From Halichondria panicea (Eukaryota > Porifera > Demospongiae > Suberitida > Halichondriidae), in assembly GCF_963675165.1 (NCBI RefSeq), contig NC_087377.1:6217122-6281121 (forward strand): a DNA stretch of 64,000 nt. The letters run 5' to 3'. Positions within the stretch are counted from its first letter, which is position 1; each line of letters starts with the position of its first letter. Shown one piece after another: positions 34,755 to 46,002 of this stretch. Below the pieces are notes generated by a model. That model saw only the letters and a list, made by a program, of their open reading frames with translations. It did no database searches and had not been told where the DNA came from. Position numbers and translations under genes: made by a program.

Positions 34755-35996
34755 TCGGCTAACTTCGTTTTATATCTATGAGCTAGCTAGCTGCCTTGTA
34801 CAGTGCATAGAGGACTGCACTCATCGTTAAACATCTAAGGGCCTCGAGAGACTTGCCAATACTGACCTCCAGATGTGTGCCCCTTCAGGCTTGCACAGTT
34901 GCACAGTTGCAGCCCCTTGTTTCTTTGTTTCTTTTATGCAAGTTATCCTGTGAGTCTGTGCCTGTAAGGCTCCCAATTGAGATGGACAAAGGAGCCTGCA
35001 AAGGAGCCTGCAAAGAGGCTTTGCTAAGTATGTACATGTATGTACATGTATGTAGGCTCCTCTATGCACTGGGCCACGCCCAACTATGCAGATGACGTCG
35101 CTAATAAGAGGTGTAGTTTCCGGTCAACCCAATTCCGGCGCTTCACGCCTTTTTTATTTATGAAAGCACCCCCGAACATTGCTTGTAGGCTAACGCATAA
35201 ATTCGGGTTTTTTCGCATTGGTAATTGGAAGTCTTCACCAAGCAATTCTCCGTACCATCACAAGGGGGGGGGGGGCAGCCTTGAATTTTCCTCGTTTGTC
35301 TTGGCCACAGATGACAAGAGGGCCTTACTATATGGTTTAAGATTGCTTTTGCATTGTGGGTTCCACTGTTCACTCAACCAAAGCAAATTAAGCCTTGGCT
35401 CAGCTTTTCTGTATATATGCTCGATCAGAGGCCGCACTCAAATAGGTGCCTCCCTTGCTAGCAAAATGAAACATTTAGTAGCCGGCCGCTCTCAAATAGT
35501 AGCCTCAGTGAACTTTGGCTCTAGTATATCTGCATGTGGCAACCAAAACATTATTAATACAAGCAGCTTGCTACAGGTAGCAGCTTGTTAGTGCTTCATA
35601 AAGACTTTCTCATGGCAGAGTTCTATAGTTTATGCAGGTGAAAGTAACAAACTAAAGGTTGTTGAATTATAATTATATAGCTATAGCTAATAAATGCCGC
35701 TCTTGAACAGTACCCTCTCTCGAATTGTAGCCTCCTCTTCCAGCAAAATGAATCATTTAGTAGCCGCGGCTCCGGTAGTTCCCAAGTCCACATTCATGTA
35801 AATGCTTCATCTCAGCATCTAATGTCTGAAGAAAGTTTCCAATTAAAGACAGCACTGTTACTTCCAGTTGTTGACAAGCATGCACGCCACGTTGCTTAGC
35901 ACACACAATGAATATCATACAAGATTTGTGAGGGTACTCTTAATTTTCCGAATCACTTCGAGGGTGAACTTGCCCATCCAATAGCTGAGATAATTT
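34755..35996. other. Repetitive intergenic sequence
   Basis: This contains a gtatgtacat run at about 35029-35052, a poly-G tract near 35265, and two or more copies of a block with agcaaaatgaa.catttagtagcc (35460-35490 and 35736-35765). Frames at 34853-35591 derive from this repeated sequence. No gene is supported. Confidence 0.45.
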
Positions 35997-36368
35997 ATGG
36001 CAGAGACATTTCACTGGACCATGATCATGCTATCACTTTGTCTATTGAGAGTCCATTCCTCCCACACGCAAATCCCCCATTCAGTGGATGCCTTGGTGCT
36101 AGTAGGTATAGCTGATGCTCTCAGTGAAGACTCTTGCTCATCAGAAACAGGGAATGCAAACTGTTCAGCCATCGCAATACAGCTTAAATCTAGCTATAGT
36201 TCAAATGGTTTCAAACCTGTTTTTCAGCATGCACATGGTGGGTCTCGTGAGGTGTGTCCCGTGATCAGCAATAAAACAGCAATAACGAGTGTTGCAAGCT
36301 GCGCTGTGCTAATGGCTCTCGCCATGTTATGCTTTCGCTCTAAGTGTTATAGTAGGGGCCGGTTTTAG
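35997..36368 (+). CDS. Possible small membrane-protein exon (123 codons)
   Basis: The open frame has a hydrophobic start (MIMLSLCLLRV) that could be a signal peptide, a polar middle with four cysteines and NCS/NKT glycosylation sites, a hydrophobic stretch near residues 93-113 (SVASCAVLMALAMLCF) and a short basic tail. That layout suits a small type I membrane protein. The membrane segment and the sequence after it recur at about 48010-48150 (ITSAASCAVLIPLAMLC), where the rest of the frame is not kept. Both are followed by family D repeats. It may be a real last exon, a decayed gene, or a piece carried by the repeat. No family recognised. Confidence 0.3.
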   Translation: MAETFHWTMIMLSLCLLRVHSSHTQIPHSVDALVLVGIADALSEDSCSSETGNANCSAIAIQLKSSYSSNGFKPVFQHAHGGSREVCPVISNKTAITSVASCAVLMALAMLCFRSKCYSRGRF

Positions 36369-36419
36369 GTTTTCTATAATGCATTAAAATTTGATCTATC
36401 TATAAAAATATAACTGAGA

Positions 36420-37065
36420 AAAAAAGAAACTGAGAATTAGAATTAGAAAACACTTGTGTACATGCATCTCTATTGAATAAGCTTTTTTTTCTACAATGAT
36501 TAAAATTTAGACCTGTGTACATATGCATCTATTGTATATGTATTTTGTGGCTTACCAGGACGATCAAGAAAGATGAAAATTGATTCTGCGGACAAAATGG
36601 ATTGTCTCACACGTGGGAATGAGCGCGCATGCGCAATTTTAGATCCACTGAAAAAAGGGGTGTGTCTGCAAGAGGTCAAGTTCACAAAATTAATGGCTAT
36701 TATAATTATAGCTAGCTGCTCTTTCTGACTCTTGTTGCTACTAAAAAGCTAGCGCTTTAGTGCAAGGCTAACTCCAATAGAAACTTTGTGCGAAGAAATT
36801 ATGCTAAAAAGATTCTGAGGAGACTGCTTCAATGTGTGTAAAACTAGCCAACTCGAGAAAGAAGCTTTAGTTTGCTAATCCACAAATCAAAATCCAAAAG
36901 AACATGGCTAGAAACCTATAGAAGCTGTTAGTTTTCGTCACATTGCAACCGTACGCGTTGAGCAGTTACAGCTGGAACAGACACACAGACATGCAAACTG
37001 ATACACACACGATCAGCTTTACTGTATCCCTCGTGCGGCTACGCCTCGAGGCATAATAAGTGTTC
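36420..37065 (+). repeat. High-copy repeat family D, copy 3
   Basis: This is the most complete copy, running from the aaaacacttgtgtacatgc block through ttttgtggcttaccagg, the agctagcgctttagtgc block and an AC-rich run to gcctcgaggcataataagtg. Confidence 0.75.
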
Positions 37066-37522
37066 AGACAACACCACACCATGTAGGTTATTACTCATGC
37101 ATGCACGAGGGATGCAACTCGAGCCCGAGGGAAAGAGTTATAAAATTATAATAATTATTATTAGCAGCACAGCACGAGGACATGACGTAATATTTTCAAG
37201 CATCATTCCTTAAGATTGCAGGATTCTACCAGACTGCATTAGGATTCGCCACGTGTCAATGCACTCCAGTTTGCAATGCATGCAAACTAACAGGGTGGTT
37301 GGTGGTGCTTTAGGTTGCATCATCCCACATCATATTAATTAGCTATTAAAAGTAGATTGAATTCTGGGTATGAATAATTATTATTTGCATCGTTATACAA
37401 AGCCTCGATCCAGTATAGAATATTAATGACATCATTATTTTATAGTGTAGCTGCATTCGAAATAATTGTGTGGTAGGATTACCATTGGCAAAAACACTAA
37501 CAAAATGATACTTCCTTACAGA
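37066..37522. other. Upstream region of the large CABIT gene
   Basis: No motif could be assigned with confidence. The ttccttacag just before 37523 looks like a splice acceptor, so an upstream non-coding exon is likely in this stretch or further 5'. Confidence 0.45.
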
Positions 37523-40500
37523 ATGGACCACGATCATGGAAAGTCTCCCTTTAAGCATTGTGATATGGGAAAAGCACAACATCACGATACACACCACAGT
37601 AATGTGCGTGTGCTCTCAAAGCCAGTGAGATCTGAACATATCACCAGCAATTCTTCCCAGATTCAGCTAAACAATGAATCGCTGACTTGCCAACAAAGAT
37701 GTGATAAAAAAAGCCAAAATACAAGTCGTCCAAACACACATTCATTTCGCAGTGAGTTCAGTGCAAGCACTCCAACGTTGAACAAGATTGATCGCAATGA
37801 TATCAGACCTAGTGTATTGTTTAGCAACCCACAGAGTCACATTGACGTTAACTACCCCACTAGTTTGATGAAATGTTCACTTGAAGATATTATACATGTA
37901 CGTGAACATGTGCCAATACCAGTCCAAATACCAACTATTCCTGCAGCAAGTTTGCAAGTAGTCAAGTCAAGCGAACTTGAGAACATCAGCAGTCACAGTA
38001 ACAAAGTGAGAAATTCTGCTCCAGATGCTTTTCCCCTTCAATCTCAATATGGTATAACAAATTATCACTCGAAATCTGCAGTACCAGTTAACCTAAAATT
38101 GAACACTTCACCACAGCCAATGACCAAGAAGAAATTTAGCACTCAGTTATCATTGAATGAAAACTCGTCCAGAAAATGGTCAAACACCGGAATACAATCT
38201 TTAGAATCACAGTCTCAATCAATTAGCTCAATGCGAGGATTTACTGTAAACTTGCCATCAAGGAAACAGTCTTCAGTATCTTCGGAAGAGAATGTAGATA
38301 TCGATGAATTGTCTTACAATGGGGAAGAAATAGACAGTCCTTTTGTGAGTGCTGCATTCGATGATGCAATCTCTACTCCTTCAAATTGTGCTACAGAACC
38401 TGTACAATTTACCAAGTTGAAGTCATATCCAAAACTGCTGTCAACATTCATTTCGAATACTCCCACACTTCCTTGTAAGGTTAGGATCATCAAGGGAACA
38501 CTTTATCCTTCAAATGCGGTAGCAATCTCTAGTGGTCATGACCTGGAAATCCATTTCATCAAGCACAGTAAAGCCTTTTCCGTGCAAGATGCTAGTGGAA
38601 ATTTTTTTGTAATTCCATTTAATTCCTCGATCAAAGTGTCGGTCATATATAATCCATCCAATCCTGTAAAGTTCGTACAATACCGTAAAGAATTCAAGTT
38701 CAGATCAGCAGGTGACATCATGAAATTGAAAACCATTCCTCTTGTTGTAGCTGCTACAAAAGCGTATACTGGAGAAACCATAAAATCGAGTGTTAACAAA
38801 AGACAGATACTAGTGATCAAAGGAATCAAGACAAGCTCGACCAAAGGATACCAACTAATGGCAAAGACACTGAGTGGTGCCAAGAAACTTTTATCAGCTG
38901 AATGCATTGGGAACTTTTCAACAGCTCCAACTTTGATTTGCATGTCGCTGAAAGAATTTTTGAAGTGTAAAATCACACTGCCACAACAGGTTTTTTTGGA
39001 TTATCCAGCAAGTTCCCAGAAAATTAAAAATCTTCCTTCTGTCATTACCATTATGGAGCGAACCAATGGCTCGTCAATAATTGCAACTTGCCCTTCTCTA
39101 GCAAATGAATCCAAAGTGCTTGAAATTCCTTTTTCGTCTTCATTGGTAGTACAAGAAATAGAGAATGCCAAAACCAATTATACAACCGACTGTCTTTACG
39201 AATCATTTGATGCCTGTACAGTTGCACATTGCTCAGAATCACCACAGAGAGTGTGTCATCATGATATTCAAAACACATTCTACAAGTGCTTGAGTAGCAC
39301 ACATCGATCACTAGGTTGGGAAATTTCCAACCCAGAAGCCTTAAATACAAAACAACACCCCGTTAAGTTTGAAAACACAGATTTGACTCAAAAACAATTG
39401 CCACAAGCTGATACACCGATATGTGGTAAGAGTAGTAGCGAAGACAATACAAAGAGGTGTAATCCATCCGTTCTAAACAGTTACCATAGCTGTGACTTTG
39501 TACATGAAAGTGATACACGACAAATCACTGCAAACATTGGGTCAAGTGTCACAGCTCTTCATGCGGAGCCGATGGAGCAAACTTTCTCTGGGGACTCAAC
39601 CAAGGCAACTATAATGGAAGTTAAGAAAGTAATGAGTTGCAAAAAGAAGAGTGTTCCTCCTTCACCCATCAATGAAACTTACACAAAGATGGAGGACAAT
39701 GAAGACAAATGGGCCAACAACACTGTAATGGGAATTCCAGAAATCAACAATCATGATGATGACACCACAATGAATGTAGTTGTAAGCAATGTGGAGAAAG
39801 TATCTTCTGAATCAAATGAAAGTAGGTCCACACCTGTCACTCTTAAAAAAAGCGAACATTCAAGGAATCAAGAAGGCTCATTGAATGTTTCAAACAGCAA
39901 ATCTGCAACTGGATACTTTGGCACCAGGTTGAGCAAAGCGAAAACAAGAATTGGCCAATTCCTACACACCAGTAGTCGAATCGTTTCAAGAAATTCACCT
40001 ATGCCTAAACTGATCACTGCTACCAGTGAATTTAATCCTGAACATGAAGCAGAAGTGCCGCCTAAACAAACATTGGCAGCTAGTACAGCAGTACAAAAAG
40101 ACTCAGAGAAGACGTCACCTGTACCTTCAATGGCACTTCCACTTAAAGCTCAGAAAACTATTAATGTGTCCAAACAGGATGTAATCAACAACTCACCTGA
40201 AAACTATAGTCGTTGTTCTATGCAAAGAGACTTGAAGGATGTTGTGGATTCAAATGATCACCATGTTCTGGGTACTATTTCAACTGTTGCCCCAGCCACC
40301 ACCGCAAAAGTCCCCACTAGAGACCAACACCAAAAACCCCCTCTGGCACCTAAACCAGAAAATTACATAAAGAAAACGAAGCAAGCTACACCGAACTTAG
40401 TACTAGGCAGCAAACTTCAACATAAAGATTCGAAACCAGCTAACCAAGACCTAGCAAAAGTCCCCACTAGAGACCAACACCAAAAACCCCCTCTGGCACC

Positions 40501-40780
40501 TAAACCAGAAAATTACATAAAGAAAACGAAGCAAGCTACACCGAACTTAGTACTAGGCAGCAAACTTCAACATAAAGATTCGAAACCAGCTAACCAAGAC
40601 CTAGTTAACAGTTCAACAAAACTTTCAATGCCAAGCACACATAAAGATAACAATACCAGTATCAACTGGAATGAATCATCAGGTGAAACAGAAGATTTGG
40701 ATGCTATTGTAGACAGCATTGCCAACTGGTGTCTACAGATAGAAGATGAAGTTAACCAACTCTCACATGGACTACAATGA
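37523..40780 (+). CDS. Large CABIT-domain protein without SAM (1085 aa)
   Basis: One long coding exon. The frame is open from 37466, but ttccttacag precedes ATG 37523, as in the paralogue whose ATG also lies just after an acceptor, so MDHDHGKSPF is taken as the start. Residues 1-300 are low-complexity and S/N/Q-rich. About 300-555 form a CABIT module (LPCKVRIIKG start, DLEIHFIKH, conserved-cysteine core AECIGNFSTAP). The rest is disordered, with a basic patch near 805-830 and two identical 50-residue units at about 928-1027, each with KPPLAPKPENY, a proline motif of SH3-ligand type. The end has an acidic helix-like W-C segment. CABIT plus a proline-rich C-terminal part and no SAM is THEMIS-like in layout. 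THEMIS works in antigen-receptor tyrosine-kinase signalling in vertebrates. A cytoplasmic adaptor role is inferred. An aataaa lies about 75 nt after the stop. Confidence 0.85.
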   Translation: MDHDHGKSPFKHCDMGKAQHHDTHHSNVRVLSKPVRSEHITSNSSQIQLNNESLTCQQRCDKKSQNTSRPNTHSFRSEFSASTPTLNKIDRNDIRPSVLFSNPQSHIDVNYPTSLMKCSLEDIIHVREHVPIPVQIPTIPAASLQVVKSSELENISSHSNKVRNSAPDAFPLQSQYGITNYHSKSAVPVNLKLNTSPQPMTKKKFSTQLSLNENSSRKWSNTGIQSLESQSQSISSMRGFTVNLPSRKQSSVSSEENVDIDELSYNGEEIDSPFVSAAFDDAISTPSNCATEPVQFTKLKSYPKLLSTFISNTPTLPCKVRIIKGTLYPSNAVAISSGHDLEIHFIKHSKAFSVQDASGNFFVIPFNSSIKVSVIYNPSNPVKFVQYRKEFKFRSAGDIMKLKTIPLVVAATKAYTGETIKSSVNKRQILVIKGIKTSSTKGYQLMAKTLSGAKKLLSAECIGNFSTAPTLICMSLKEFLKCKITLPQQVFLDYPASSQKIKNLPSVITIMERTNGSSIIATCPSLANESKVLEIPFSSSLVVQEIENAKTNYTTDCLYESFDACTVAHCSESPQRVCHHDIQNTFYKCLSSTHRSLGWEISNPEALNTKQHPVKFENTDLTQKQLPQADTPICGKSSSEDNTKRCNPSVLNSYHSCDFVHESDTRQITANIGSSVTALHAEPMEQTFSGDSTKATIMEVKKVMSCKKKSVPPSPINETYTKMEDNEDKWANNTVMGIPEINNHDDDTTMNVVVSNVEKVSSESNESRSTPVTLKKSEHSRNQEGSLNVSNSKSATGYFGTRLSKAKTRIGQFLHTSSRIVSRNSPMPKLITATSEFNPEHEAEVPPKQTLAASTAVQKDSEKTSPVPSMALPLKAQKTINVSKQDVINNSPENYSRCSMQRDLKDVVDSNDHHVLGTISTVAPATTAKVPTRDQHQKPPLAPKPENYIKKTKQATPNLVLGSKLQHKDSKPANQDLAKVPTRDQHQKPPLAPKPENYIKKTKQATPNLVLGSKLQHKDSKPANQDLVNSSTKLSMPSTHKDNNTSINWNESSGETEDLDAIVDSIANWCLQIEDEVNQLSHGLQ
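40304..40603 (+). repeat. Perfect 150-bp tandem duplication in coding sequence
   Basis: 40304-40453 and 40454-40603 read identically by eye. The unit is exactly 50 codons, so frame is preserved and the PPLAPKP motif is doubled. The lack of any visible difference implies a recent duplication, gene conversion or an assembly artefact. Confidence 0.9.
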
Positions 40781-40852
40781 ATATGCACGGCATAACTTCT
40801 ATTAGTGGCTGTTATTATTATTGAAAAATGTTTCTAAATATATAATTTTGTA

Positions 40853-40860
40853 AAAATAAA
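40853..40860 (+). terminator. Polyadenylation signal of the large CABIT gene
   Basis: A canonical aataaa sits about 75 nt after the stop at 40780. On the opposite strand, an attaaa near 40916-40921 could serve the convergent gene, so the two 3' ends lie within about 200 bp. Confidence 0.5.
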
Positions 40861-40985
40861 TTGCAGGTCTATATTGATCTTTACCAGCAATAATAATTAT
40901 TATAATTATATAAGTTTAATTTGCTCAGCAAACAGAACATTCAACACAGGACATAATTATTTTAGACACATAACTGCTTAGCAAC

Positions 40986-43900
40986 CTAGCAACAGAGAGG
41001 TTGCATGATTACGTAATCTTGATTTGACATCATGTCAGCTACACAATATTGTCCGGTTATAACTCGCTGAAGTCGCAGACGGTGCAACCTAGATTTAACT
41101 TCCAGTTCATTCTGCAGTATGTCCTCATCACAGTCGCTGAGAATGTCGCCATTGATGTGCTGTTGGCGAAAAGTGTCCACATACTGCTGAAGGTTCATAA
41201 CTTCCAGCAACTTCAGTACCTGAGAAAATAAGAACATTCCCATGACATGCAGTGAATAATTACAATTATACATACAGTGAAACCCAGAGCTATGGCACAA
41301 ATTGAGAACACTGTATGCACTGATAACTCGCCAGAATAGAGGGGATCGGGTTGGTTAACGAAAGTTTTATATCAAAAGAAGCCAGAGAGGCACATAAAGT
41401 TTGCCTTCAGTCTCTAATGACCGTGCAACATCAGCTAGAAGTTTACATAGAACTCATTGTCAATTTTTGTGTCAGCTCAGCCAAAAAAAGTGGTGCACGT
41501 GATCGTGTCCAACCTCCTCTGATGTATACATGATTTGTACTCAGTACCAGAGTAGGAATGCCAGGTCAATAGGGTCAAAATGATTAAATGAACTCTTGTC
41601 TGGGTTCTTGACCTTTGATGCATACAGCAGCTAACGCTTCTTGATTGTTTATTCAAGCTTACTATACCCAAGGGTATATAAAAAGAGAGAGGGCAGCAAA
41701 AACTAAAGGGGGCGGTGGAAAAGTACCGTAACATCAATCAGTAATAGATTTTTGTGTACAGTATGTAGTATATCCGGTCTGTGGCTTTAGTTTTTGCTCG
41801 CATGTAGGGTTGATAGTCAGTTGCATGCCCTCTCTCTTTTTATACGACCTTGCTATACCTAGATCTTCCCAGTGCAGCAAACTAGTACATCAAAATTTAT
41901 ACCCTAGCCGCAGAAGGTATAATCTTGTGGTTTCGAAGAATGCAATAAAAGGTCAAAGGTTGCAGCTAAGCTCAACCGATTTCTGTAGTGATTATAAAGC
42001 GGATCAAGCTAGTGGTGGTGTATAAACCCAGGGGTGCGAGGGTGAACTCAGTTTTACATGTACAAGATAAGGCCACATGCATGGTGTTTTAAATGAATGA
42101 CCCTGGCATTCCTCCTCTGACTCAGTACAGTAGACATAATAAATTATAATTTGTACAATTTCTATTCCAACACTCGAATTCAGGAAAATAATGGCAAAGG
42201 AAAGAAAGTACAGGCTGTACAATGTATGTGTAATCTCTCTCCCTTTTCAACTGTAAGATAAACGACTAGTTACATACATATGTACATCAATTTGATTCTG
42301 AAAGTAAACTAACATCTAAAACTACCAATGGGTTGCTTAGAAGCCAAACATCACCTGATGTGATGTTAACCACACATATCGTTACTTATAAACAGGAGAT
42401 ATGAATACCACTATATACAGTAACATGATAGCACTGCCAAGAATGCAAAAATATCAGACCACAGGAAACATGCTATGAATTATCACCCGACTCTATGGGC
42501 TGTACTGCAACACCCCAAAATAATGGTTGTGGTAGCTATTGTCTAGTGCATTAGGTTGATTAACATGACCTAAAATGTAACAATAAGAAACAAGAATATC
42601 ATGTGCAAAAGTTGTCTCTGTCGCATGAAAGCCTCATTCACCTTTTATGTACATACATGTACGACACATAACTCAACATGTAGCCTTTGCTAAAATTCCT
42701 ACCACAGCATTTTGAACCTACATGTACATGTATCACAGACTGCACTGTACAAAGGTATTTACAGGACATTACGTAACACAAGTACAGGTTTCGCCACAAT
42801 TGCACATGATTCTTGTCACATGCTATAAGATGACCTCTATATAGTATACTAAACAGGGTCCAGGGCTGCATCCAGGATTTTGGATCAAGGGGGGCGAATT
42901 GGGCGATTTAAAAATGTAGAAGGGGCAAAGTCATCAGAATTATAGCAGTGCAAATGAATCTGCCAGATCCTAGGGGGGGGGGGATTACCCCCCTCAATGC
43001 AGCCCTGGGGTCTCTTTGTGTACACATAGTGATCAATACTCGTATACCTACATGTACATGTTTATATACTGTAGCACATCACAACAGCATCGGCCAACCC
43101 TCTCCCCAGCATGAAAAGCTTTTGTTATGCAGTTATGCAGTGAAGCAGTAAGTCCCCTGAATCTAAACTAACAATCAATAGTTTTACCTGTGAATTATCC
43201 ATAGCTTTTAGGAAGAGTTTATTCCTCTCCATAGCTTCAGGTGATGTAGGTGTTGCCTGTTGGTCTGTTGTGCTTTGCACGCTGCCATCAGCTGAGTTAC
43301 CAGCACTGGAGCCACCTTCTGAGAAAAGAAAAGTACAGCACTATTACAGAACCAGCCAACAAGTTGTACTACCCTAACCCACGTTAAACAACACAACCAT
43401 GCAAAGACATCCATCTGTTTGATCAAAGGGTATATGCAAAACCCTGAGTATACCACCTGTACACTTTTATACTCTGCCTGTGTTCTCAAACCCACATCAT
43501 ACGAGCAACTACATGTGTTCTAGGCCACAACAAAGTGAAACCATTAAAATCAATGCCTAAGGATTTTATATTATAGCAAAACTAATGTGCACACCTGATA
43601 TGGTGGAAAAAGAACTGCCTTTCTCCACCAGACAAGATTCCAGGTCTTTGGTCATTTGGTCCAAATCATCCATTATGTTGGTGAACATGAGGCTATCTGG
43701 CCGGGCAGGAGCACTGACTTGTCTGTGCACATGCTCACCAACAGAGAATCCATTTGATAAACGGGCCTCTTTCTTGCGAGCCTCCACAATACCACCGTCA
43801 CTCCCTGCTGAGGAAACAGTGACAGATAGTAAATTACACAATATCAATAATAATTTCAAAAAAGTGGAGTTGTTGGCAACTCATCACCCACAATGGTACA

Positions 43901-46002
43901 TGTACATATAAATATACAAGCAGCACTATAGCTTATAAAAAATTATACCAGTAGGTCTTTCTGAAGCAGTGCCCCTTCTAGAAGTAACACACGCTCCACC
44001 GCTCCCTGTGCTGCCAAAAGAACTCATGTCAGGAATAGTGGAGTCTGGAGCTGAGCTTGACAACGAAGATACTGCAAGGAAACAACATACACATGTTCTT
44101 ATGACATCTACACAAAAATGTACTGTATACATGTAAAAGTTCTCAAGAGAACACAGACATTGCACCTACAGTTACGTGAAGAGTTACAAATGGCGATTAT
44201 GGTTCAATACCCAAACCTAATACATGTATATGGGTACATCACCCTCCACATGTGTGCTTGATGCAGTAGTCGTACACACCTTGTTCACTTGCTTGAGCAG
44301 GTCCTCTCTTACTCTCATCGGGCACGGCAGCCCTGGTTGTGCGAGGGTGAGAATCCACATAACTGTAACCAGTGGAACGCCTGGGAGGATTACTGGCCTG
44401 CATGCATAAAGACACCAATGTAAGTGATGTTTTACAGGTGACTTATATACACATGCACATCCAAATGACTATTACACTCGCAGCTAGTGGTGACACATAC
44501 ATTTACATGTACCATGAGTACAGTGTACGTGCTAAGTAAACCTCCCCAATATACTGCACTGTATTAATAATACGCTACACAAACAGCTGCTGTATAAACA
44601 TGCAACACCATTATGAAGCCATTATGAAGCCATTATATGTATCACTTGCATCTGTTTTGACTCTTGGTGGAGGAAGAGGTGGTCTCCAGGTGGAATCAGC
44701 TGGTGAGACATCTCGTGAAGATTTTCTTTCCACGACTCCACTTCCACTGTCACCAGGAGAGTTTGTGTCCGGAGGATAATATACACTCTCTATAGGCACA
44801 GGATAACTAGTCTTTTTCACTGCACGTGGATGTTGGTAGTGACTCTCAGTCAAGGTGGGGTTGTGTTCCAGCATAGGAGGTTTATGAACATCAACCCCAT
44901 TTCGCTCTTGGCCGAAACAAACGTTTGTATAAAACTGGGACTGAGTGTGTTGGTTGCTGTTTTCCTTGACATATGTACGCACATTGGCAGGGTTGAAGTG
45001 TTCGTAAATGAAAGACGTGTCTTCATATAGTCTTTGGGTTTCGTCCTCATCGACGTTATCTTCAACGCGAACAAGGATATCAAGTTCAATAGGAATTTCC
45101 AACAAGCGTGCATTCTCAGGATCTTGATCGTGAATACTCGTCGCAACAAGTGAGGTTTCCACACTACTGTGGAGCATTTTGACTACAGTAGGTACTCCAA
45201 GCTTTGAATTTGAACCAGTTCTTTGATGCGTTCCAACTTTTCTTGTTGCATTGTCAGTTGGTGTGCTAAATAGAACAGCTTTGGATGGGAAACAATCGGG
45301 CATATGTTTGAGTATTTCGGGCAGATAGAGGCACACATCACGAGGCTTGGTTGAGAAATTTCCAGTGCAATTGGAACTAAGCACCTTATCTTTTCCTGTT
45401 GTCAAGCTGAAAACTTTCAAACTCTGTTTCCCAAGAATTTTGTTTCGCACTTTTCGAACGATCAACAGCTCATTAGCAGAGATAGAAGAATCAGAAGTAG
45501 ACCCCTGATATCCCTTTCTTGCCCACAGAAGTGTAGGTAAAGTGGCCATTTGCAGCACATCAGATACCTTGTCGAACTTGTACCCAGTCATTGCTTCGTT
45601 AATGTTGTTGTGTGGATTGTAGAGAATCGCAAATGGAATTGCAGAATTAAGTGGTACATTGAACCGAGAGCCATTCTCATACTCAATAGCTATGATGGTA
45701 GTGTACTTGAGAAAGTGAACGTTGAATTGATCGCCATCAGACAAAGAGGATTCTTCGTCACTGCCACAAAACCCTTTACATACACGAACTCGAGTAGGAA
45801 ATTCCTGGTGGTGCTTGCTAAGAAACACGGGAAGTGATATTTTCTCACTGGGAGCTGGAACTGGATCTCTGATATCTCTGTAATCCTTGACCAGAATAGT
45901 TGGTTGATCAGAAGTTGGCACAGGTTTCGAATCTAAGCTTTCCATTCGTTGCATTATCGATACCGGGACTGATCGGTTAAGTGGCAAATACTCTCTATCC
46001 AT
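40986..46002 (-). CDS. CABIT-SAM adaptor protein B, GAREM-like (722 aa, 6 coding exons)
   Basis: Minus-strand coding exons: 46002-44650, 44397-44280, 44071-43949, 43807-43595, 43315-43188, 41219-40986 (2169 nt, in frame). A non-coding first exon ending at about 46236 (gtcag before gtagag) is likely. Residues about 56-325 are the CABIT module (TRVRVCKGFCG, SSNCTGNFSTKP core). WRPPLPPPRVK near 440-450 fits a class II SH3 ligand. The linker is S/T/P-rich with a DDLDQMTKDLE helix. The SAM domain fills the last exon (VLKLLEVMNLQQYVDTF to LHRLRLQRVI). It is closest in layout to protein A (16449-30963), with the same CABIT and SAM order, but CABIT is in one exon here and in several there. The first coding intron needs a GC donor at 44649-44644. 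Reading through it adds 12 residues and a stop, giving a possible short form without SAM. Confidence 0.85.
41304..41521 (+). repeat. Copy of the 28440-28672 repeat in the paralogue intron
   Basis: Nearly identical to 28440-28672, apart from a missing 11-bp tggggatcggt-type duplication and scattered substitutions. It ends at ccaacctcctctg. The left part of the element seen at 28205 is absent. Confidence 0.8.
41522..43187. other. Intron sequence of CABIT-SAM gene B
   Basis: This is most of the intron before the SAM exon. Apart from the MITE at 42861-43007 and several tacatgta runs, I see no structure and no gene on either strand. Confidence 0.5.
42861..43007. mobile_element. 147-bp hAT-like MITE
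   Basis: Ends are cagggctgcatcc and atgcagccctg with G-rich and C-rich inner tracts that can pair. GGGTC flanks both sides (42856-42860 and 43008-43012). Confidence 0.7.

Noticed and set aside
35040..35591. 183-codon plus-strand open frame
   Set aside because: Built from internally repeated sequence with a tacatgta run and a poly-G tract. No recognisable protein features.
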